Of a stretch of 64,000 nucleotides of DNA, positions 13,570-24,331 are shown one piece after another. The DNA is taken from positions 248,001 through 312,000 of the forward strand of contig VZTG01000385.1 of assembly GCA_013397845.1 (NCBI GenBank), in the 5' to 3' direction. Made by a program: the position numbers and the translations under genes. Origin of the DNA: Melanocharis versteri (lineage: Eukaryota > Chordata > Aves > Passeriformes > Melanocharitidae). A model generated the notes under the pieces. The model worked only from the letters and a program-made list of their open reading frames with translations, was not told the DNA's origin and made no database searches. How positions within the stretch are numbered: position 1 is the stretch's first letter; the number at the start of each line of letters is the position of its first letter.

Positions 13570-16500
13570 CTATAAATGAAAGTAACTTGATGAGATTTCT
13601 GCAATTCAAACACATGACTTAAAAAAGCAAAAACCAGTGTACTTATTTTTAGCCAAACCTACTTTAACTACAACCTTCGAAACACTGAACCAGGAAATCA
13701 GCAGGTATAAACTAACCCTACTCCTCAGATTTTGATGGAGTTAGTACATGGTCATCCCACACTATGATCAATGGAGAAACCATGCTCCTGGAGTAAACCC
13801 TGGGCTTGTGGCTAGCTCTGAACACTCCTTGCCATTAGAACAGAAATACAAGCTTAATATTTAGCAGTAAATATGCACATTCCTTCGCTGCCCATACAAA
13901 TAACTGAAAGATGACAGGCCTCTGTTAAAAAAAAGTATTTTTTCTGGCAAAATAAATTACAAAACATTTAAAAAAAACCCCCACCGAACCATCAAAATTT
14001 ACGTGGAAAATTTTGTGATTCATAAAGTATTCCTGGCTGTATAAACCCATGACGTAAATAAACCAGATTGCCTAGTCCATAAATGAACTGAAGTGCTTGA
14101 TTTTTCTTGATTTTAATCAAAGTCAAGCTTGAACCTTTCTGACATCCAGCAAGGAAAGTACAAATTTTTGTGCTGGAAGTCCTCATGTAACAAACACATC
14201 TGAATACAAAGCACACCCTAGTGGAGGCTCATAATTTACCAAAAGAAGTCATATTCCACTCAAAGAAGCACAGGAGATGCCCAGACTGATTTCAGTAGAT
14301 TGTTAAAGCCACATGAATTATTTTAGCCATTATATTTAAGGAGGAACTAACAGTACTCTAGCACAGCAGTGAGGAATGCTGCAATGTAACACAATCCTTT
14401 TCTCCTGCAGCAAGTTAGCATTTTAGCCAGATTTTAACACCCTGACATACAGTGTGTCTCTATTTAAGGACACAAGATTAAATCAATTGAACATATCTGC
14501 TGGAAAAATTCAGAATTAATTCAAACTATGACAAAAATAAAGTTCTAATAGCTAGCATTTATTAGTCTTTAAAAGCTGTGTCTTCACTAAACATAGGAAG
14601 AGGACATAAGGGGGGTTATCCTGCTACAAGTCATGATCAAATGCTCCTTTCACAGCACTCTGTGACGATCTGCCATAGACAACATCCTGCTGGACCACTT
14701 ACATAGGCCCTGTGTCCCAGCTTGAGCCCACCAGACTCAGGAGAGGTACAGCCCAAGCAGGAGGGAACCTCCCTTTCCTTCTGCATAACCTGCACAGCTA
14801 CTAAAACTATCGGAGCCCGAAACCAGTAGCTGGATGCTTCCTTCCCAGGCAGGCCAAGCTCTGAGTCTCCATAATTTTAATTTATATAAACTGCACATAC
14901 ACATTCATTGCAAACAACACTTGCTCATCTATTCAGTGCTGTGATACAGCTGTAACCAAACACAGGTTGAGAGAGAAGCTGAAATCCTGGATATAGTGGA
15001 GCCTAAAAGCAACAACAAGACACCAAACCACTTTTTCAAAACATCTTGTTCGTGCTCTGCATCTCTTGGTGCAGGATCAGGAGCTAGGGATGCTCACTCC
15101 TCTACATTAGCAAGCCGTTCTCTGACCACCCGCTGGGCTCAACAGGATCTCTGCAGGCAGCTGCACAGCCCTTCAAAGCCTTAAGGTGCATCATCCCCAC
15201 AAAATATACTTGTATCTACATTATTACCACTTGTGGCTATTCTGGTTAGGACTTAAAAGGCAGGTACAAATCTCAATGCTTCCCTCCAGACCCCCCATTT
15301 TTAACTTGCATTTGTCTAGCAAGTTAATTTCCTTTCCTGCTGCATGCACTTTGCCTGGACAACAGGAAAGAACTGCAACCAAACAGTCAGTGGACTGCTG
15401 TAACAGAAAAGGAGTTTGCAATGAAGGATTATGCCAGCACCACTTTCTGAAAGCACAGAGTCTTTGCAGTACAAATACTGTGTTATTTGCTTCCCCTCAT
15501 AAAGTACTAGCAAGCAAAAATATAATTAACATCAGAGAAAGCAAGTTACTCAGTACACTGCGTAATTGGAACTTGCTCATACCACCAGCAGGGCTCAAAA
15601 TAATTGCCTCTCTTTCACAGTACAAGCAGAAAACTGAACTAAAAGCTCCACATTTTGCATTCGTATCTAGCCTGTCCAGAGCACGTCAGCTGAGTAAGAG
15701 GATTGCCAGGAAAACACACGCACACTCCGAAAAAACAGTTTCCCTTTTCCTATTGGGAAGGGAAAGAGCATTTGAAGGCAGTGCATTAAAAAGTATAATT
15801 TTTTTACACAAGCAGTACTGCTATGCAGATCCTATTTTGGAAATTCCTACAGTAACTACACTGAGAGTAAGGGCATCCACAGGTTGGCTGCATCTGCACT
15901 TAACTCTAAGCAATTAACATATAAGTGCTGTTTCAAAAGAGACAATTAACTGCCCTCTACCACAAACCAGATGGTTCACCAACATTAACCTCAAAAAGTG
16001 TTCAGATTCTCCTTTAACATAGATCAGGGGATTGGTCACCTCTAAAACACAGCTTCCTATCCCAAAACTTCAGCACAGCCTTGCTGAAGGGCCTTGGCTA
16101 ACACCGAGGTTGCCTGTGTACTGTAGGAGCAGAGCCTAAAGAAAATTTCCAAAATCCCAAACAAAAAAGATCCCCAACACTACCGATTCCCATTCATTCT
16201 ATTCATGATCCAAAGCAGGGGGGGAAAAGAAGAAAGGAAAAAAAAACCAAACCCAAGCACACACCACATCACCTGGAGCTGAATTAACTTTTACACTGAT
16301 AAAAACCATTGATCAAAGCTGCTATCAAGGTCAGCACAGTCAGCAGGTTCACAGGCATTTTCATTTGGGGGCCTCATTTCAACTCCCAGGAAGGAGACTA
16401 CACCAGTCCTGAAGACTTCAGAGGACTTCCCACAAGAAAATATCTGACAGCACCACATGGTGAGGAAATTGTTGAGGGATTTCATTCTTTTGTTTCTGCA

Positions 16501-16806
16501 TTTATCCCTCGGCATGAAAAGGGAAATCAACCTAAGGCTTCCTACAGAAAATCAGACTTCGGGTATTTTGTCACTACCTTACAAATAATAAAGCAGACAA
16601 CAGAAACATTATTAAGCTTAAGGAACAACCATGGAGCTATATCCATAAGACTACTGCAGACAGCAAGAAAAAAAATGGCTTGACTATGAAAATTTAGAAT
16701 AATTTTCATGGTATAAGGGATGGCATATAGAATAAATACTTTCATCTTTGTCTTAGGGAAGGAAAAGAGGGAAATGGGCAACTAACAAAAAAGCTTAGGT
16801 ACCTAC
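13570..16806. other. NELL1 intron, nothing recognised
   Basis: A 3237-base intron. It contains the longest open frame in the window (15186-15917, plus strand), but the peptide has no family signature and I treat it as chance. No repeat was recognised. Confidence 0.65.
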
Positions 16807-16889
16807 TTTTGCAGTCATTTTTGCCAGGAGTTCTTGCAAATCCATGATTCCTTGTACCAGACTTAAGAAATCACTGCAGGTTGGGCATG
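16807..16889 (-). CDS. NELL1: NELL1 exon: CPTC motif and first half of coiled coil
   Basis: An 83-base exon. Its first two bases CA complete a Thr codon, followed by 27 codons ending on Lys. The reading is CPTCSDFLSLVQGIMDLQEL followed by LAKMTAK, nearly identical to mammalian NELL1. The CPTC pair closes the laminin-G-like region. The leucine and isoleucine spacing that follows (LVQGIMDLQELLAKM) gives a heptad pattern, the family's trimerisation coiled coil, which continues into the next exon. The acceptor is ctattgag and the donor AAAA|GTAGGT, a slightly weaker donor than the others because position +3 to +5 reads AGG. Confidence 0.96.
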
Positions 16890-17134
16890 CTCAATAGAGA
16901 AAGATTAAAAAGAAACAGAAAAGAAGAGAAGGAAAGACACAATAACCCATAAATAACCAACAATCTATCATACTAGATTTATCTGAACATAAAAGGCAAT
17001 CTGTTTATACTGAATTTTTGCCTTCTGGAGTCAGCACATGCAAAAATAACAAGCCTGAAAGTATTATTTTTAAAGCAAAGAAACAATCTGTGTGAAAAAT
17101 CTAAAATAGAGAGAATAAAAAGATTGCTACTTAC

Positions 17135-17207
17135 TGCGATTCAGATTAGGACACTGTGTTATATATCCATTAGGTATAAAGATGACTTTCACATCTTGAA
17201 TAACACC
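17135..17207 (-). CDS. NELL1: NELL1 exon: end of laminin-G/TSP-N-like domain
   Basis: A 73-base exon with 24 codons and one trailing base A. The reading GVIQDVKVIFIPNGYITQ then CPNLNR matches the end of the domain in mammals (GIIQDGKIIFMPNGYITQ, CPNLNH). The trailing A joins CA of the next exon to make Thr, so the junction reads N-R-T, a predicted N-glycosylation site retained from the family (NHT in mammalian NELL1, NRT in NELL2). The acceptor is ttacaaag and the donor CGCA|GTAAGT. Only 245 bases separate it from the next exon, by far the shortest intron here. Confidence 0.95.
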
Positions 17208-18735
17208 CTTTGTAAAAGAAGAGAAGACTGGTAATACAGATTACAAATATTCACTTCAATCTGTACAAGCTCTTTCACAAGTCATTTCTTCAGTGGATAC
17301 AAAGAAAATTACCAGCTCACTCTACTTGTGAGGAAAATAACTGAAGATGAACAAAATATAACAACTCCTCCTATCTTTCTGTGTGTTTGGATATTACAGC
17401 GATAATATGGCTTTGTCTTTTGTAATCACCAAATATAAGCTGCTTAAACGTCTTTAACTGGGCTGAGACTGGTGAAAAAAGCAGTGAAATAATATCCATT
17501 GCTCAAGCCAATGACACACTTTTCCAAAAGACAAAAAGAAAACACAGTAAAACTCTATTTTTTTCAGCCAAATAAGACTGTGAAATCAAATATTGAAAAG
17601 ACAAGTACATAGTGCCAGATGTAAGTAACAGTTTACACTTCCATCGCCTGGTTTCATTAAGCCTCCTAGCTCTGTATCTCAACAAGCAGTTTGGGTAATC
17701 ACGCCATCAGTCAGAATTAAATCCTCTCTCTAGCCCAGGCAGATAGAGAGATGCCCTATGCAGGACTGGCAGAAGGTCAGAGCCGGTCAGTGCAGGTTGC
17801 ACGGGGCTCCTAAACCAAACTGGGCATGACAGTGGGGAGGCAGGACCTAAGGTCCAGTGCCCTGCAAGGATATCCCAATGGAAGCAGCAGATGCCCAGAG
17901 TCCCTGCACACCTGGGCCCTGAAGAACCCTAGACACTTCAGACAGCCCAGGAAATGCTGAAGCTTGGGTTTGTTCTTTTAAGCTCAGGACGAAGCTTTTG
18001 CTGCATCTTTGACTGTGCAATGTACTTACTTCTCAGGATCCACTGGCTTTAATAATGCCATGGCCACTAAGGGAGAGGAGCAAGGGAAATCAGGGGACCT
18101 CTAACGCTGATATTTGCACTTCCCCTGACTGTTAATCAGATGTTGTGACACAGCTCTATCTCCTCATAGACACAGAAAAATTTCTTTAATCTGAAAAGAA
18201 ATTTATCATGGCAGCAGTTATTATGTAATTAAATTACTGATTTGCCAGACCGTGCTTTAATTTTCAATTAAATTGCAATAGAGTGAATTTTGCAGACCAA
18301 GGACATCATCACTTGCTCATAGGCACTTACACTCCACCCATAAATAGAGGCCTCAGATAGTCCTTAAAGCCTGGCAAGGCAAGTAATATTTAACATTTAC
18401 ATGTTCATCTGTTAAAAGAGTAGAATGTAATCAGCAAGCACTGTTTCCTGCTTACTGTCTCATGATCAAATATTAACTGAAAATATTAATAGAGATAATC
18501 AGACCACCCTATCTTTCTGGCAGAAGTATATACATTTATTAACCTTTTCATCTATGAGAATAATGAAACCATAAGTAATGACAAGTAATACTGTCACTAG
18601 AAATGGAACATTCTGAAAGCCATTTTACGTACTTCCCGTCACCAGTCATCAGTGAGAAATTAGAAGGTGAGGCATAAAAATGTATCACAGCATTTAAGCC
18701 TCTCCAGTGAAAAGCTCAACCAAGAGTAAATGAGA

Positions 18736-18906
18736 TTACAAAGTTTCACCATACTGCCTAGCTAACAAGACAACATCCAGAGAGAAGCGATTTTTTTCTT
18801 CAGGTTTGGGTTTTTTTTTTTCCTTAGGTGCATCTTCAAATGTGTTTGTTGCATCGGAGTCATATTGCTCAATTGTCTTTTGGACAGATTTACATTTAGA
18901 CATAGC
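18736..18906 (-). other. Exon-like ORF, unknown product; candidate alternative terminal exon
   Basis: I do not recognise the product. On the minus strand a good acceptor (gtgttttctcttcag) is followed directly by a 56-codon frame, beginning AMSKCKSVQKTIEQYDSDAT and ending LDVVLLARQYGETL, then TAA. The middle is very charged, with a lysine/proline/glutamate run (KEKKKPKPEEK). An AATAAA lies about 200 bases past the stop (plus-strand 18535-18540). The frame starts in phase 0, and the upstream NELL1 exon at 24235-24331 ends in phase 0. Splicing onto it would therefore give a NELL1 form cut off inside the laminin-G-like domain with a new tail. The alternatives are a relic exon of another gene or a chance frame. 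Only the frame, acceptor and AATAAA are directly seen. Confidence 0.3.
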
Positions 18907-20269
18907 CTGAAGAGAAAACACAACTATTTTATGTGTCTTAACTTCTGGCTACATGAAAGCATATTACTTTGGAAAAACATATGAATATGAACTTCAGTTC
19001 ACTAACATAGATGACTCCTAGGTCTATAAACCATCTGAAACAGAATTACCATGATCAAACATAGAAGTAAACTTTCCAAGGGCAGGAATTTTGCTGATGT
19101 ATTTTTTTAATAGAAAGACTTCATTGTAGGCAAACACTTATTACAGCTGTAATTATTGCAATAAATATGAAAAAACTCTGATTATTCTTGCTTCAGCATT
19201 AAGTCTACGCTGCCAAGAGCTTGGATTTGTCCTTAACAGTGCAATGTCAGTGGTCAAAATCTTTCCAGTTTTTCCCTCCCCAAGCAGACATCACCTTTAT
19301 GTTATCAATAAAAACATTTGGTTAATGACACTCAAAGCTTCAGCTCAGCATCAGGACTTGCTAGCTTGAAGAGCCTTGATGTGGTGCAGGCAGATTACCA
19401 GCTACAAGATGAAATTCAGGTCTGCAGCACTAAATATCAAGCCCATCCCATGAGAACATAATGCAAAAAGCCCAGTTTATTGCACTTCTCAGATATCTAC
19501 TAAATAGAACAGTCCCCCCTCATTCTGTGAAAAGGCTCATATATTCCACAAGCTCTCCACTTCTGCATTTTCATTTCCTCCATTGCTTTTCATCCTCTTT
19601 AAAACCTGCTTCTCCCACAGAGATAATGTGAGCCACACAGCTGTGCAAGCTGCACTGGCCAGGGCTGGGAAAGGCTCTACACAGTGGCACCAGCAGACGT
19701 GCCTGAAACTCCTGTGCCTTGGCAAAGCCATGCCAACAGCCCAGATTTCCACTCCATCAGCATCGTGCTGCTCCACTCAGGGCAGCCATGCCAGGCACCT
19801 GAACACCTGTCTGCAGCACTACACTGAGTTTCACCTTAGTCCATACAACTCCAAGTCCAAAATTATTACAGTCATATGACTATATAAATTACATACATGA
19901 TACTGTGCAATAAAAATACCAATATGCTTCTCAAGCACCTAATATACAATCCCCAGACACAAGCAGGATCAACAGAGCCTGTTCTAGCAGTTATGAAAAC
20001 TACTGTCTTGCAACATTAATCACCTTCTCACTAATGCATTAATAAGCTCATTTCTGCAGTAGCTCTTTGGACGGACCCTTACGGGGAAGGGTTCTCTTCG
20101 GCAATAAAGCAAATTTTGCAGATAATTCTGATCCTGACAGCAATCAGATCCATCCTAGAGAGTTCTACAGATATCTGGCATCAATATTTTTCTCCCTTCA
20201 GTTGCATTTGCTTAAGCGTCCTAACCTGATGATAATGGTATTCCCAAGCCCTGAAACAAACCCTGAGTT

Positions 20270-20745
20270 TGTGTGGCTGTCCTGGCTCTGTCCAGCACAG
20301 GGTTAATTTTTGCAGCAGCCAGGAGGGAGCATGGCTGGGACACGGTGATTATTCTACAGCACCTCACAACATTGCAGGAGGCAGGGGAAGGGGCTCTCTC
20401 TTCCATGGAGGAAGAGTTCCCTATGGTCTAGAAAATGTGGAGGAGGGAGCCATCTGGTACCATCTCTCATCAGGAATGTTTATCTGTGTAAATAATTCCT
20501 TCTCCTATACCTTTTGTTAATAATATTGCTGCTGTTACTATTAATTTTCTTATCTCATCACTCTTTCCAGTAAATTGTTCTTATCTACACCCATCATCTT
20601 CACCTTTTGTGCCTCTAATTCTGAACTCCATTCCACCACAGCGGGAAGGAGGAAGAAAAGGAGGAGTGAGAGAGAGCAAGGTGTGATTTGATAGAGTCTC
20701 GGTGCAGGGTGCTGAACTGGGGAATACCATTCATAAACCACAACA
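20270..20745 (+). mobile_element. ERV LTR, left arm of an inverted pair
   Basis: The element begins TGTGTGGCTGTCCTGG and ends AACCACAACA, with TTCCAGTAAATTGTTCTTAT near the middle of its 3' half. It aligns along its whole length with the LTR at 22022-22486, which lies on the opposite strand, and more distantly with the solo LTR at 5734-6099. It is antisense to NELL1. The frames within it are not genes. Confidence 0.85.
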
Positions 20746-20810
20746 GCCTTAATTTATCCACCCCTTATTCTACACCACTTATGTCCCACCCAGATCCTAC
20801 ACCTTCCAAC

Positions 20811-20844
20811 TACACACACACATATATATATATACACACACACA
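20811..20844. repeat. (CA)n/(TA)n microsatellite
   Basis: The tract runs as a CA block, then a TA block, then a CA block over about 34 bases. It lies within the ERV-like interior. Confidence 0.9.
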
Positions 20845-21083
20845 GTCACAGGTGTCATAGTCAGTAGCCATCCCTCCAAGATGCCCACTGAGTTCATTTA
20901 GTCCATGACTGTGGGTTCTATCCACCCTAGATGTCTTCCAGGACAGGAGGGCTGCTGTGCTGCTGGCTGGTTGCTGCATCAGGAGCTCACAATTGGTGTA
21001 TCTGGAGCAGTCCATACTCACTGTCCATGGCAGTTATGACACACAGTGATAGCATCATTCAGCAACCAGCATTATAAATACAA

Positions 21084-21160
21084 TTCAACAGTACAGACTG
21101 TTCTTATCCAAAAATCAAATCCCTTCAACAGTACAGACTGTTCTTATCCAAAAATCAAAT
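21084..21160. repeat. 40-bp tandem duplication
   Basis: The segment beginning TTCAACAGTACAGACTG at 21084 recurs at 21124 with period 40. The 37 bases common to both copies appear identical, so the duplication is recent. It lies inside the ERV-like interior. Confidence 0.92.
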
Positions 21161-22021
21161 CCTCTTGTGGTACACATTGTGTTTCCCTGTCTCTCTGCAT
21201 CACTCACCAGATGGACCCAGGTCCTTGAGCAAAACAATCCCATGGAAGGGTTTGCCTTCAGTTGAGTTGCTCCTCTCTGGAGTCATCACAACATTCTTCT
21301 TGCAAATACTGTCACTTTACCAGAGTCCTGCAGTTGTCCAGGGGTGAACTCCCAAAACACTGGTGCAGAGAATTTCTCTAAATACCAGCCCATTTTCTCC
21401 CATGTTCCGTGACACTCATGATTATCTCCCCTCAGGGCAGATCTCTGAATGACCCTCCCAGAAACCTCTGTCCTGATTCTAAACATGGTACTGTAGACCA
21501 TAGCGAGAAAACATAGCAGACATAGCAACAAGAACATGCTTTCCTTAACATTCAAATAAAATTCAGAATTCTGAAAAGCTGTTTCAACAGGCCTGAAGGA
21601 GGAAAAGGGGATGAAAAGCTGTGGAAAATCATCCTCCCCTCTTTACCCCACAGACTGGTTATGATTATTAATGGACTCCCCATGTAAGCACCCGAGGTAA
21701 AGGTAGGAGAGCAATACTGAACACACATCCAAAATAACCCTCATTGCCCTTGATGTTACCAAGTCATAAGCAGATATGACACAGTACAGCAGTAAAGCTA
21801 TCCTGATCCCTCTCCCTGCACTGAAAATGAACATTGTGAGGGCACATAAGGGAATAGATACAGGGCTAGGCACCACACCCACATGAACAAGCCAAGCAAC
21901 ATTGTGGCCAGTGCTCCACAGCTAATACAACACATGCTTAAATCAAATCACAGTTTTCAACCCACGCTGGCTCTGTTATTATTTCCACCCTTTGTGACAC
22001 ACATCGGCCACCAGCTAAGGC

Positions 22022-22486
22022 TGTCCTGGTTTAAGGAAAGGTACTCCCCAATTCAGTATCCCCACCAAGACTCTCGCAAACCCCAGGCTGCTCTCTCTCG
22101 ATCCGCCTTCCTCTACCCCTCCCCGCTGTGGCAGGATGGAGTTGAGAACTGGAGGCACGGTGAAGATCACAGGTATAGATAGGCACAATTTACTGGAAAG
22201 AGCGATGAGATAACAAAATGAACAGTAACAGTATCAATAACAAAAGGTACAGGAAAAGAAATCACTCACACAACAAACATTCCCAATAATAAACAATACT
22301 GGATGGCTCCTTCCACCATGTTTTCTCGAACAGAAGGAACCCTTTCCCCATGGAAGAGGAGTTCTCCTCACTCCCTGCAATTGCATGAGAATATGAATAT
22401 AGAATAACCTCTATGTCCCAGCCATACTCCCTCCCAGCTACTGCAAAAATTAACCCCGTCCTGGTCAGAGTCAGGACAGCCACACA
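22022..22486 (-). mobile_element. ERV LTR, right arm of an inverted pair
   Basis: Read on the minus strand it begins TGTGTGGCTGTCCTGACTC and ends TTAAACCAGGACA, mirroring the LTR at 20270-20745. The shared core includes TTTCCAGTAAATTGTGCC and a CCTTTTGTTATTG stretch. It is the only clear transposable element in the window in the same orientation as NELL1. It would present its own polyadenylation signals, if any survive, in sense to the host gene. Confidence 0.85.
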
Positions 22487-23825
22487 AACAAACCTGAAGG
22501 GTCAGCACATAGTTTTCAAACTATGTAGCTAATGGGATTCCCTTCAAAGCAAACAGACAAAGCTCTCCTAAGTCTGCTCTACATCTGCTCCCACCACTGC
22601 TGTGCTACAACCACATTGTCTTGGCTGAACTCCGAGTGCTTGGCCACGTCAGGTGAGTTACAACCAGCAAAAGATACCAGGAGCAAGGGGTGAGAGACCT
22701 CAGTTCCCCTGATTACACCACAGAGCACTTCATTCCCCAGCAAGGCCATGGACACAGCAGGACTGCTTGTGGAATAATCACTGTAAATAAGGATGTGGAA
22801 CAAAAGCACAGATACAAAAAATTGCAGCAGCTGGACAGTGACTTGGGACTATCATATCCCCTCCCGCCTCTTCTGATATACCAAAGAATTAAAATCTAAT
22901 ATAGGCATGAGAATATGACCAAAATGTGCTTTAATGCTCGTTTATGGAGAGAAACAACAATTAATTATCATTAAAAAAGAAGACTTTAGGAATGGCAGAG
23001 ACGATATTCAGAACAGTATCCAGTGCTCTTCCTTACACACATTTTCATGGCTCCAACATACATACAAAAATGCTAATTCTTTTTTAATGCTCTTATTTCC
23101 CTGCAGATCTCTGTTTACATTAAGGAAAATATATCTATTTCTTTATATGCTAAAGCAGTGAAACAAATTGCTCTGAAAAAGAAAGGGAGATCCTGCTGAG
23201 CATATAAATATATGGAAAGAAATGTGTACTCTTTACAAACTGGCAAAATCCCAAGTTTTTGCAATGAGTAACATAAAAAGAGTAAGACTTCTGAAACTCT
23301 CAAGAAGGATTCAAAAAACCACAACCAATTATATCTCTGCCCTGAAAAAAGTTAGTAAAATATTCAAGCATGCATAAAGCAAAGTAAGGCACTTGTCGGC
23401 TTTCATTACGATCAATAAAAATTGTCAGTTCATTAGCATATCATTAGCTACCCTGCTGTTTCCAAAGTGTTAACACGTAGAAATATTAATTTACAAACAT
23501 ATAATATTCCAGAGTTCTGAGGCTCTGACTGCCTGCATAAAATAAGAATTTAAGATGGGCGACTCCAATATAACTTCTTCCTTTTCCTGTGTAGCTATAA
23601 ACATATGTTTACCATCTGTGGAATAGTGGGAAGCAGCTGAGGTAAAAAATCAACAGCTGTAGAATAAAATAATACTATCAATTTCACTTCACAGTGACAG
23701 CTCAGCAGCTGGAGGATGAAATGCACTCTAGGTGCAGAGCAACCCTCAGACTACCATTTAAGTTAAAAGTTGGCTTTTACCTCTGTTTCACAATTAAAAT
23801 TGCCAGCTACTACGCTGAAATAAGT

Positions 23826-24059
23826 TCAGCATAATTGTCCTAGCTTGTTGGAAATCTGGGGAATTTGAGGGGACATCCTCAGAAAAGAGGCAACTTGTAA
23901 AATTGTCTTAGGAACTGACAGCTTCACAGGGAAACCGAGTGGGTGGTAAATCACCTTGGCAACAAATCCATGCCCAGACTGAGGATAGGCAGATTGGCCT
24001 ATTGCTGCTCTATAGATTCCTCTCGCAGATAAGCACTCGTACTGTGGCTTGTTATCCAA
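23826..24059 (-). other. Unexplained 77-codon ORF just downstream of a NELL1 exon
   Basis: I do not recognise this. On the minus strand, 176 bases after the 24235-24331 exon, an open frame reads NKPQYECLSARGIYRAA, then GQSAYPQSGHGFVAKVIYHP, ending in TGA. A possible acceptor (tatttattccag) lies just before it. The composition looks more protein-like than the surrounding frames, but no family is recognised and a chance frame is likely. It is recorded because 17208-24234 already holds another exon-like frame. Confidence 0.15.
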
Positions 24060-24234
24060 AACTGGAATAAATATCAGAAACTTTTATCTTGTAAACAAGC
24101 TGTTTACAAACTGTCCACAGTTCCTACCAAATTTCATACACATCATATTTCATGAGTGTAAGACAACTGACTGGAGGTGTCTTGCTGACTATTTATTACT
24201 TTCCTTCTTCACATGCCATTTCATATCTGCTTAC

Positions 24235-24331
24235 CTTAAAGAAACCATGTTTCCTGTTTCTCTGTCCGAGCCATAAACTGCTTTCAGGCGTCAAATTCGT
24301 TTCTGGGGGGTCAATGACACGTTCATAAATC
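24235..24331 (-). CDS. NELL1: NELL1 exon: laminin-G/TSP-N-like domain, later part
   Basis: A 97-base exon. Its first base G completes the Arg codon left open by the previous exon, followed by 32 whole codons ending exactly on Lys, so the next exon begins in phase 0. The reading includes IYERVIDPPETNL and LWLGQRNRKHGFFK, which aligns to mammalian NELL1. The acceptor is ctccacag and the donor AAG|GTAAGC. The stretch TNLTPESS replaces what is TNLPPGIN in mammals, making it the most diverged patch among these exons. It probably lies in a surface loop. This exon is followed by the intron that holds the inverted LTR pair and the exon-like ORF at 18736-18906, which is in a compatible phase. Confidence 0.95.

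Larger units (their letters stand above)
20746..22021. mobile_element. ERV-like internal sequence between inverted LTRs
   Basis: About 1.28 kb lies between the two opposed LTRs. Leaving either LTR inward, the first six bases are the same (GCCTTA), so both LTRs appear to carry the start of an internal region. No gag, pol or env motif is visible. A minus-strand frame at 21643-21882 encodes a hydrophobic peptide of 79 residues with no recognised match. The segment also holds a CA/TA repeat and a 40-bp tandem duplication. I infer a much-deleted, probably non-coding ERV interior. Attribution to the ERV rather than to unique intron rests on its position. Confidence 0.5.
17208..24234. other. NELL1 intron with an inverted LTR pair and exon-like ORFs
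   Basis: A 7027-base intron. It contains the exon-like minus-strand ORF at 18736-18906, the inverted LTR pair and internal sequence at 20270-22486, and an unexplained 77-codon minus-strand frame at 23826-24059. The rest is AT-rich and unassigned. Confidence 0.75.

Noticed and set aside
15186..15917. 243-codon plus-strand open frame, longest in the window
   Set aside because: No family motif, an irregular composition, no good splice borders and no repeat origin. A chance frame of this length is plausible in 64 kb on six frames.
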